From UBA1189 sp045612925 (GTDB lineage: Bacteria; Bacteroidota; Bacteroidia; Bacteroidales; Bacteroidaceae), in the NCBI GenBank assembly GCA_045612925.1, contig JAZKZX010000047.1, positions 1 through 19,342 on the forward strand: DNA of 19,342 nt. Direction: 5' to 3'. Shown here piece after piece: positions 13,612-19,342 of this stretch. The notes beneath the pieces were generated by a model, which saw only the letters and a program-made list of their open reading frames with translations, was not told the origin of the DNA and did no database searches. Positions within the stretch are counted from its first letter, which is position 1; every line of letters begins with the position of its first letter. The translations under genes and the position numbers were made by a program.

Positions 13612-14943
13612 TCACAATTTCCTCACACACTGCTTGAACTGCTCGCCGCGGTCTTCGTAACTCTTGAAGAGGTCGAAGCTGGCACAACAGGGGCTCAAGA
13701 GCACCGCCTCGCCCTTCTGCGCCATGCGGTAGGCTGCATCGACGGCATCATGCATGCTCTGCACATCGGCCACGGGAAGCCCGAAGGGGTCGAAGAAGTC
13801 GTGCAACTTCTCGTTGTGCAGACCCATATAGATGAGTCCCACGCACTTCTCGCGCACGAGGTCGGCAATCTCGGTATAGTCGTTGCCCTTGTCCTTGCCG
13901 CCGAGGATAAGGATGGTCTTCTGCGTCATGCTCTGCAGGGCATACCAGCAGCTATTGACATTCGTAGCCTTGGAGTCGTTGATGTAGTCGACACCACGCA
14001 CACGAGCCACATACTCCAATCGGTGCTCGACACCCTTGAAGGTCGACAACGCCTCGCGGATGACCTCCTTGGTGATGCCCGAGAGCGAAGCCGAGATACC
14101 TGCCGCCAGCGAGTTGTACAGGTTGTGCTTGCCCGTGAGCGCCAACTCCTCCTGCTCCATATTGAAGGCATAGGGGGCCGTGAAGTAGAGCTCGTCGGCA
14201 TCGGCATATGCCATCACGCCATCGCGCTTGCCCTCGGCAAAGGGATACAGCTTGGCATGCATGCCATACTTGGAGAGCTCGCGCTGGATGATGGGGTCGT
14301 CGTTCCAAAAGACGAAGGCATCCTCAGCGGTCTGATTCTGCAAGATGCGGAACTTGGCATCGACATACTCCTGCATGTTGTGGTTGTAGCGGTCGAGGTG
14401 GTCGGGGGTGATGTTGAGCAAGATGGCGATGTTGGCACGGAACTCGTACATATTGTCGAGCTGGAAACTGCTGAGCTCGATGATATACCAGTCATAGTCA
14501 CAAGTGGCCACCTGATAGGCCAGGCTCTGCCCGATATTGCCCGCAAGACCTACATTGTATCCCGCACTCTTGAAGATGTGGTAGATGAGCGAGGTCGTGG
14601 TGGTCTTACCATTACTACCCGTGATACACACCATCTTGGCATCGGTGTAGCGACCGGCAAACTCAATCTCCGAGATTACGGGAATACCCTTCTCGGTAAT
14701 CTTACGCATCATGGGAGCCTCGGCAGGGATGCCCGGACTCTTGATCACCTCATCGGCATTGAGGATGAGTTCCTCTGTGTGCTGCCCATCTTCCCAAGCG
14801 ATGTGATGCTCCTCGAGCATCTGCTTGTAGTGCTCCTTTATCTTCGACATGTCCGAGAGGAATACATCGAAGCCCTCCTTCTGTGCCAGGATAGCAGCGC
14901 CTACGCCGCTCTCTCCTCCACCTAATATTACAATTCTTTTCAC
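13612..14943 (-). CDS. murD: UDP-N-acetylmuramoylalanine-D-glutamate ligase
   Basis: Adds D-glutamate to UDP-MurNAc-L-Ala in cytoplasmic peptidoglycan precursor synthesis. The protein is 443 aa from the GTG at 14943, close to the usual 440-450. It has the N-terminal UDP-binding Rossmann start KRIVILGGGESGVG (2-15), the Mur-ligase P-loop GSNGKTTTT (109-117), NITPDHLDRY and HRLEYV in the central domain, and YINDSKATN in the C-terminal domain. The same frame opens with TTG at 15009, but that codon lies inside a perfect -7 promoter box (15007-15014), so it cannot be on the transcript; GTG 14943 is therefore preferred. It appears monocistronic here rather than in a dcw cluster. I see no terminator apart from possible folding of the ACTCCT array just downstream. 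Confidence 0.95.
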   Translation of the reverse strand: MKRIVILGGGESGVGAAILAQKEGFDVFLSDMSKIKEHYKQMLEEHHIAWEDGQHTEELILNADEVIKSPGIPAEAPMMRKITEKGIPVISEIEFAGRYTDAKMVCITGSNGKTTTTSLIYHIFKSAGYNVGLAGNIGQSLAYQVATCDYDWYIIELSSFQLDNMYEFRANIAILLNITPDHLDRYNHNMQEYVDAKFRILQNQTAEDAFVFWNDDPIIQRELSKYGMHAKLYPFAEGKRDGVMAYADADELYFTAPYAFNMEQEELALTGKHNLYNSLAAGISASLSGITKEVIREALSTFKGVEHRLEYVARVRGVDYINDSKATNVNSCWYALQSMTQKTILILGGKDKGNDYTEIADLVREKCVGLIYMGLHNEKLHDFFDPFGLPVADVQSMHDAVDAAYRMAQKGEAVLLSPCCASFDLFKSYEDRGEQFKQCVRKL

Positions 14944-15006
14944 CGTAGTGTATGTTTTCAGTTCTACAATCCGTTCACCCAAGGTATACCCCTGGAGAAC
15001 AATCTG

Positions 15007-15014
15007 CAAAGATA
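15007..15014 (-). promoter_or_regulatory. murD -7 element
   Basis: The minus strand reads TATCTTTG, an exact TAnnTTTG match, predicting a start of transcription near 15000 and a leader of about 57 nt before GTG 14943. No clear -33 TTTG. Confidence 0.65.
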
Positions 15015-15171
15015 CTAAATAATTTCAATTATTTCCCCATCGACACAAAAAGAAATAGGAATAATATCTCCGTCTACCCCCAACACCACACACCACGAGA
15101 GGCCGCTAAAGAGAAAACTCTTCGAGATGGAGCCAAAATTAGGGATGCTACGCCACTTTTCGCAACAGATA

Positions 15172-15203
15172 TTTGGTAGACTCGAAAAGAATGACTACCT
15201 TCG
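15172..15203 (+). promoter_or_regulatory. rpsU promoter
   Basis: TTTG (15172-15175), 20 bp, then TACCTTCG (15196-15203, one base off TAnnTTTG). Transcription would start near 15210, leaving a leader of about 125 nt before the rpsU ATG. Confidence 0.6.
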
Positions 15204-15219
15204 CAGCCCAAAAGAATGT

Positions 15220-15228
15220 AAAGGAGGT
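15220..15228 (+). promoter_or_regulatory. Nine-base perfect anti-Shine-Dalgarno complement in the rpsU leader
   Basis: AAAGGAGGT is fully complementary to the 16S rRNA 3' end (ACCUCCUUU). It lies near the predicted 5' end of the rpsU mRNA and 106 nt upstream of the rpsU ATG. No ATG, GTG or TTG follows within normal spacing, so it is not an ordinary ribosome-binding site. Confidence 0.65.
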
Positions 15229-15334
15229 AAAGACACCAGACAAAGCATCACTGAAGCAAACCCAGGAATAGTGTGCGATAGCACGCAAAAGAACAGAAAA
15301 AGAAGTAATAACAAAATATAAAACTAAAAACAAA

Positions 15335-15526
15335 ATGATCGTAGTACCCGTAAAAGAGGGCGAAAACATTGAAAAGGCCCTTAAGAAATTTAAGAGAAAA
15401 TTTGAGAAGACTGGTGTAGTTAAGGAACTCCGTCGTCGTCAGCAGTTCAACAAGCCCTCTGCAGTAAAGCGCCTCAAGATGGAGCGTGCCGTATATGTGC
15501 AGAGCTTGCGTCAGAACGAGGAGTAA
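15335..15526 (+). CDS. rpsU: 30S ribosomal protein bS21
   Basis: Small-subunit protein that sits by the 3' end of 16S rRNA. The 63-aa product, MIVVPVKEGENIEKALKKFK onward with KRKFEKTG and the basic VVKELRRRQQFNKPSAVKRL stretch, is a full-length bS21. In Bacteroidetes ribosomes bS21, together with bS18 and bS6, forms the pocket that hides the anti-Shine-Dalgarno sequence; that is established for the phylum and not visible here. The start is preceded only by A-rich sequence (no Shine-Dalgarno close to it), while a perfect anti-SD complement lies far upstream in the leader. That arrangement hints at control by ribosome state. A hairpin (15566-15592) without a T run separates it from the tRNA-Pro, which may share the transcript. 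Confidence 0.96.
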   Translation: MIVVPVKEGENIEKALKKFKRKFEKTGVVKELRRRQQFNKPSAVKRLKMERAVYVQSLRQNEE

Positions 15527-15565
15527 GAAACTCCACACCGCACTTCTCATAACATAAGTGCATAA

Positions 15566-15592
15566 GGCAGAGAGAGAGGCCTCTCCTCTGCC
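15566..15592 (+). other. Hairpin between rpsU and tRNA-Pro
   Basis: GGCAGAG-A-GAGAGG pairs with CCTCTC-CTCTGCC, a 13-bp stem with one bulged A and almost no loop. No T run follows and the tRNA begins 5 bp later. It is more likely a processing signal or partial terminator than a strong terminator. Confidence 0.55.
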
Positions 15593-15597
15593 GACAT

Positions 15598-15670
15598 CGG
15601 AAAGTAGCGCAGTTGGTAGCGCACTACGTTCGGGACGTAGGGGTCGGGCGTTCGAGTCGCCTCTTTCCGA
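15598..15670 (+). tRNA. tRNA-Pro, anticodon CGG
   Basis: A 73-nt cloverleaf. The acceptor is CGGAAAG/CTTTCCG with discriminator A and the C1-G72 pair typical of bacterial tRNA-Pro. The D-stem is GCGC/GCGC, and the anticodon stem CTACG/CGTAG holds the loop TTCGGGA (anticodon CGG, reads CCG). The T-arm is GGGCG/CGCCT with loop TTCGAGT. CCA is not encoded (CAC follows). It is followed by a strong terminator. Confidence 0.96.
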
Positions 15671-15676
15671 CACAAG

Positions 15677-15716
15677 GCGACAAATGATGAAAATCGTTTG
15701 TCGCTTTTGTTTTTTT
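15677..15716 (+). terminator. Terminator of the rpsU/tRNA-Pro unit
   Basis: A 12-bp stem (15677-15688 with 15693-15704, one wobble) is capped by a GAAA tetraloop and followed by TTTTGTTTTTTT. The T run also contains the -33 TTTG of the next promoter. Confidence 0.9.
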
Positions 15717-15736
15717 ATTTGTTTTGCGTACATTTG
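15706..15736 (+). promoter_or_regulatory. lpdA promoter, overlapping the upstream terminator tail
   Basis: TTTG (15706-15709), 19 bp, then TACATTTG (15729-15736), an exact match. The predicted start near 15743 leaves an 18-nt leader before ATG 15761. Confidence 0.75.
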
Positions 15737-15760
15737 CACAAATCTAAACAACAAGATACC

Positions 15761-17119
15761 ATGTACGACATTGCTATCATCGGCGGAGGCCCCGGCGGAT
15801 ATGTCGCCGCAGAGAAAGCCGGCAAGAAGGGCCTGAAAGCTATCCTATTCGAGAAGAAAGACCTCGGAGGCGTGTGCCTCAACGAGGGATGCATACCCAC
15901 CAAGACATTGCTATATAGCGCCAAGTTGTATGACCAGGCACGCAAGAGCGAGAAGTATGGCCTGCGCGTGGAGGGTGCCGAACTCGACTACAAGAAGATG
16001 ACCGACCGCAAGACGAAGGTGATGCGCAAGCTCGTGGCGGGCATAGGACTACGCATGAAGAGCGCCAATGTAGAGGTCGTTAAAGCCGAGGCGACCATCG
16101 AGGGACGCACAGCAGAGGGAGCCATACGCATCAAGGCTGGCGAAGAGGGCTACGAGACCAAGAATGTGCTCATCTGCACAGGCTCGCACACCTTCCTCCC
16201 CCCCATCGCCGGACTTGATATGGAGAGCAATGAGGCCATCGTCACCAGCCGCGAGCTATTGGCACTCAAGGAGCCGCCCAAGAGCCTCATCGTCGTAGGA
16301 GGTGGAGTCATAGGCATGGAGTTTGCCTCACTCTACAATAGCCTCGGCGCCGAGGTGCATGTGGTGGAGATGATGCCCGAGATACTGGGCGCTATGGATG
16401 CGGAGATCAGCGCCATGCTGCGTGCACAATACACAAAGAAGGGGGTACACTTTCACCTCTCGTGCCGCGTGACAAGCATCGAGGGGCAGAGCATCACCTT
16501 TACCGATAGCGAGGGGACAGAGCACGCCATTGACGCCGAGAAGATACTCATCAGCGTAGGACGCCGCCCCAACACACAGGGATTCGGATTGGAAAACTTG
16601 AACATAGAGTTGGAGCGCGGAGGCATCAAGGTGGACAACCTGATGCGCACGAGCGCCGAAGGGGTATACGCCGCGGGCGATGTCACGGGATACTCAATGC
16701 TCGCCCACACGGCAAGCCGTGAGGCGGAGGTGGTGATAAACAACCTTTGCGGACATGAGGACATCATGGCATACAACGCCATACCAGGCATCGTATACAC
16801 CAACCCCGAAGTGGCAGGCGTAGGACTCACCGAGGCACAAGCCCAGCAGCAGGGCATCGAGTATGATTGCCTGAAGTTGCCCATGGCATACTCAGGGCGT
16901 TTCGTCGCCGAGAACGAGGGCGGAGAGGGCCTGTGCAAGGTCATCGCAAGCAAGGCGACAAGACAGGTGTTAGGGGTGCACATGATAGGCAACCCTTGCA
17001 GCGAGATCATCGGCAGCGCCTGCATTGCCATAGAGCAAGGTATGACCGTAGAGAGACTTGAACGCGTGGTACTGCCCCACCCCACCGTGACAGAAATCAT
17101 AAAGGAGTGCCTGGCGTGA
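15761..17119 (+). CDS. lpdA: Dihydrolipoyl dehydrogenase (E3)
   Basis: FAD flavoprotein that reoxidises dihydrolipoamide with NAD+ for 2-oxoacid dehydrogenase complexes or the glycine cleavage system. The 452-aa protein has the FAD-binding GGGPGGYVAAEKA (8-20), the redox disulfide in GGVCLNEGCIPTKT (Cys39 and Cys44), and the NAD-binding GGGVIGMEFAS (180-190). GVYAAGDVTG (301-310) and the C-terminal HPTVTE acid-base pair (His440, Glu445) complete the site. ATG 15761 fits both homology and promoter; the frame is open back into the terminator at 15698. No E1, E2 or lipoate genes adjoin it, so which complex it serves is not shown. No typical terminator follows within the 87 bp before ino1. Confidence 0.95.
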   Translation: MYDIAIIGGGPGGYVAAEKAGKKGLKAILFEKKDLGGVCLNEGCIPTKTLLYSAKLYDQARKSEKYGLRVEGAELDYKKMTDRKTKVMRKLVAGIGLRMKSANVEVVKAEATIEGRTAEGAIRIKAGEEGYETKNVLICTGSHTFLPPIAGLDMESNEAIVTSRELLALKEPPKSLIVVGGGVIGMEFASLYNSLGAEVHVVEMMPEILGAMDAEISAMLRAQYTKKGVHFHLSCRVTSIEGQSITFTDSEGTEHAIDAEKILISVGRRPNTQGFGLENLNIELERGGIKVDNLMRTSAEGVYAAGDVTGYSMLAHTASREAEVVINNLCGHEDIMAYNAIPGIVYTNPEVAGVGLTEAQAQQQGIEYDCLKLPMAYSGRFVAENEGGEGLCKVIASKATRQVLGVHMIGNPCSEIIGSACIAIEQGMTVERLERVVLPHPTVTEIIKECLA

Positions 17120-17206
17120 AAATAATCTGTTAAAAATTACTCCATGTAAGAAAAAATCTGTTACTTTGCATCTTGATAGAAATTAATCAACACATATATA
17201 TAAGAT

Positions 17207-18505
17207 ATGAATGAGGTAAAAGTACAGCCGGCAAGCGGCAAACTCGGTGTAATGTGCGTAGGACTCGGAGCTGTAACGACCACCATGATTGTAGGTTCGC
17301 TCATGGCGCGTAAGGGATTGTCAAAGCCTATCGGTTCATTTGCTTGTGACGGCATCATGCGCCTGGGCAAGGGACGTGACAAGATGTATAAGGAGGTGAA
17401 AGACATTGTACCCGTAGCCGAGTTGAACGATATTGCATTCGGTGCATGGGACATCTATGAGGATGATGCCTACGAAGCTTCTATCAAGGCCGATGTACTG
17501 AAACAGCGTGACATTGACCCCGTAGCCGAGGAGCTGCATGCTATCAAGCCCATCAAGGCACTCTTCGAGAAGGAGTATGCCACCAACATCGATGGTCCCA
17601 ATGTGAAGGAGGGTACCCTGCTGGAGCGCACCAATGCGCTACGCGAAGATATCCGCAAGTTTAAGGCCGAGAACAACTGCGACCGCGTAGTGGTGATCTG
17701 GATTGCCAGCACCGAGAAGTATGTGGCACGCAATGCTGCAGCACACGACACACTGGCAGGCTTTGAGGCCGCCCTCGAGCGTGGCGACACGACCGTCATC
17801 GCGCCTTCGATGTGCTATGCCTATGCCGCCATGCGTGAGGGCTGCCCCTTCGTGATGGGTGCACCCAACCTCTGCGTAGACATGCCCGCCATGTGGCAAC
17901 TCGCCGAGGAGTGCCAGGTGCCTATCACCGGTAAGGACTTCAAGAGCGGACAAACCATGATGAAGACCGTATTGGCACCCGCCTTCTTTACCCGCCAGCT
18001 GGGTGTGAACGGATGGTTCTCGACCAATATCTTGGGCAACCGCGATGGCATCGTGCTGGACAACCCCGAAAACTTTGAGACCAAGCGCCGCAGTAAGATG
18101 AGCGCCGTGGAGAATATCCTCGATGCCGAGGTATACCCCGAACTCTATAGTGACATCTACCACAAAGTACGTATCAACTACTATCCCCCTCGTGGCGACG
18201 AGAAGGAGGCTTGGGACAACATCGACCTCTTCGGCTGGATGGGATATCCCATGACCATCAAGGTGAACTTCCTCTGCCGCGACTCTATCCTCGCAGCCCC
18301 CTTGGCACTCGACCTCGTACTCTTCTCTGATATCGCCCTACGTGCAGGTCTATCAGGCATACAGGAGTGGATGTCGTTCTACTGCAAGGCTCCCATGCAC
18401 AAAGATGGCGAAGAACCCGTACACGACCTCTTCAAGCAGTTTGCCATGCTCAAGAACAAGGTGCGCGAACTCGCAGGCTACGAGCCCGACCAAGAGTTAG
18501 ACTAA
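17207..18505 (+). CDS. ino1: myo-Inositol-1-phosphate synthase
   Basis: Converts glucose-6-phosphate to 1L-myo-inositol-1-phosphate using bound NAD, the first step to inositol lipids. The 432-aa protein carries the NAD-binding GLGAVTTT (19-26), the VVVIWIASTEKY strand (161-172), GKDFKSGQT with catalytic-type lysines (242-250, K243/K246) and NGWFSTNILGNRDG, all typical of the family. In Bacteroides a homologue feeds inositol-phosphoceramide synthesis with partner genes alongside; no such partners adjoin it here. Upstream, TTACTTTG (17161-17168) is one base off the -7 consensus, and AATCTGTTA occurs twice (17124-17132 and 17155-17163). It ends with the hairpin at 18528-18557. Confidence 0.94.
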   Translation: MNEVKVQPASGKLGVMCVGLGAVTTTMIVGSLMARKGLSKPIGSFACDGIMRLGKGRDKMYKEVKDIVPVAELNDIAFGAWDIYEDDAYEASIKADVLKQRDIDPVAEELHAIKPIKALFEKEYATNIDGPNVKEGTLLERTNALREDIRKFKAENNCDRVVVIWIASTEKYVARNAAAHDTLAGFEAALERGDTTVIAPSMCYAYAAMREGCPFVMGAPNLCVDMPAMWQLAEECQVPITGKDFKSGQTMMKTVLAPAFFTRQLGVNGWFSTNILGNRDGIVLDNPENFETKRRSKMSAVENILDAEVYPELYSDIYHKVRINYYPPRGDEKEAWDNIDLFGWMGYPMTIKVNFLCRDSILAAPLALDLVLFSDIALRAGLSGIQEWMSFYCKAPMHKDGEEPVHDLFKQFAMLKNKVRELAGYEPDQELD

Positions 18506-18527
18506 CAGCACAGTTCTACATATTCAC

Positions 18528-18557
18528 AGAGAGGCGCTAGGGCGCCTCTCTTATTTT
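18528..18557 (+). terminator. ino1 terminator
   Basis: AGAGAGGCGC (18528-18537) pairs perfectly with GCGCCTCTCT (18542-18551) over the loop TAGG, followed by TATTTTAT. It lies 22 bp past the stop, between convergent genes. Confidence 0.9.
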
Positions 18558-18571
18558 ATCCCTACACATCA

Positions 18572-19342
18572 TCAAAAAGTATATCGTATCTGCAGTTGCA
18601 TCTCTTCCCGATGGCTCGCCTCAATCAGTGTGGCTCCACTACCTATGGCAGAGCGGTCGAGGTAACGGGTAGTACTCCATTTGGCCGTAGCACTCAAGCG
18701 GGGTGCCTCCTTATGGCTATACTGCGCCATGAGATAGCCACTCCATCCCCTGCCAGCATACATGTGGTAGTTGTAAGCATAGAGTGCCCCGCGCTCATAT
18801 CCATAGATGCGGCTGGCATAGTCAGTATTGAAGAATGTCGCGCCACTGCTGATGCGCCAGGCATGTCGCGCCATCCGTGGACTATAGGTAGCCTGTACTG
18901 TTGCCGCATGTCCAGCCGATACCTTCTCACCCTGCACCACGCACCCCTCGGCAGTGACCTGTCCACTGAACTGAGTGGTGAGTGTGCCTTCCCAGCGCAG
19001 CCGCAGGCGATGGGTATGCTCATTGAGCAGGGTTCCCTGCAGCAGGGTGTACCCCTCGGCCACATCGCGCTGTTTCATGCGGTAGCGATAGCGCAATTGC
19101 ACCTGATGGTCGTCGGTGATGACATACCGTGCCGCCACCTGCCCATCCACGCCACATGAGGGAGCCGACACGCGGTAGCGCAGATAGGGGAAGCGATATA
19201 CATCGGCGTAGGCCGTGATCTCGGCACGCTGGTGAGGCTGCCACTCGGCACCTACATAGAGGCCCTGTTCGTTGCGCACCTCCGACGAGGTAGCCAGGCT
19301 CTTCGCCTCCAATCCCCAGTAGTCGTGGGCATAGTGGCGCTG
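18572..19342 (-). CDS. Outer-membrane beta-barrel protein, C-terminal part (gene runs off the window)
   Basis: Partial: the frame is open to the window edge, giving 256 visible codons beginning QRHYAHDYWGLEAKS, so no start codon is in view. The sequence alternates amphipathic strands rich in Tyr, Arg and Thr (LYVGAEWQPHQRAEITAYAD, VQLRYRYRMKQRD, HRLRLRWEGTLTTQF, ATVQATYSPRM, GYLMAQYSHKE). It ends with an aromatic strand closing in Phe (MQLQIRYTF), the beta-signal of outer-membrane barrels. The YRFPYLRYRVSAPSCGVDG stretch reminds me of large Bacteroidales proteins annotated as helix-hairpin-helix-containing outer-membrane proteins; that family guess rests on memory and the diagnostic N-terminus is outside the window. 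It is convergent with ino1, and the shared hairpin may end it too. Confidence 0.7.
   Translation of the reverse strand, partial: QRHYAHDYWGLEAKSLATSSEVRNEQGLYVGAEWQPHQRAEITAYADVYRFPYLRYRVSAPSCGVDGQVAARYVITDDHQVQLRYRYRMKQRDVAEGYTLLQGTLLNEHTHRLRLRWEGTLTTQFSGQVTAEGCVVQGEKVSAGHAATVQATYSPRMARHAWRISSGATFFNTDYASRIYGYERGALYAYNYHMYAGRGWSGYLMAQYSHKEAPRLSATAKWSTTRYLDRSAIGSGATLIEASHREEMQLQIRYTF

Noticed and set aside
13750..14925. 391-codon open frame opposite murD
   Set aside because: Antisense shadow with repetitive Val/Leu/His/Glu composition.
15121..15321. Small protein in the rpsU leader
   Set aside because: The open frame spans the rpsU promoter and its start lies upstream of the predicted transcript; composition is not protein-like.

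Overview
The window looks like a chromosomal segment of a Bacteroidales bacterium, most likely Prevotellaceae-like. The grounds are near-perfect Bacteroidetes promoters (TTTG, 19-21 bp, TAnnTTTG), a general lack of Shine-Dalgarno sites before start codons, secreted proteins with C-terminal sorting-like tails, a serine-type sulfatase, a zinc-ligand-less Tgt and a bacterial myo-inositol-phosphate synthase. Genus-level assignment is inference.

Layout. (1) 181-1170, malate dehydrogenase with its own promoter and terminator. (2) 1279-4718, an AT-richer accessory island. On the minus strand it carries a WYL-domain regulator, a 248-aa protein with a possible uracil-DNA-glycosylase-like fold and a 163-aa FtsZ-like mini-protein. 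Divergent from them on the plus strand is a stand-alone GyrB/ParE-like ATPase-plus-transducer protein. Both the FtsZ-like and GyrB-like proteins keep the family scaffold but have lost key nucleotide-site residues. This is the best candidate for an undescribed system. (3) 4719-5100, a non-coding stretch with hairpins and three 22-bp structured repeats. (4) 5103-6236 tgt, and 6414-7946 a secreted sulfatase preceded by the remnant of a deleted secreted protein. (5) 8414-9703, a secreted protein of unknown function. (6) 9783-10850, about 1 kb of repeat-rich intergenic DNA. (7) 10851-13334 lon, bracketed by two copies of an AGGAGT/ACTCCT repeat element. (8) 13612-14943 murD. (9) 15335-15670 rpsU and tRNA-Pro(CGG). 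(10) 15761-17119 dihydrolipoyl dehydrogenase. (11) 17207-18505 myo-inositol-1-phosphate synthase. (12) From 18572 past the window edge, the C-terminal part of an outer-membrane beta-barrel protein.

Most genes are single-gene units with their own promoter and terminator. They cover central metabolism (mdh, lpdA), proteostasis (lon), cell wall (murD), translation (rpsU, tRNA-Pro, tgt) and envelope or glycan functions (sulfatase, ino1, the secreted and outer-membrane proteins). The only gene cluster that looks like one functional unit is the island at 1279-4718. It has a 4-bp overlap, a shared divergent control region, an internal terminator before the FtsZ-like gene, and lower GC in the lines I sampled (about 38-45% against 55-60% in flanking genes). 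A link to phage defence or host-machinery mimicry is inference from the gene types only. All family calls were made by eye, without database searches.
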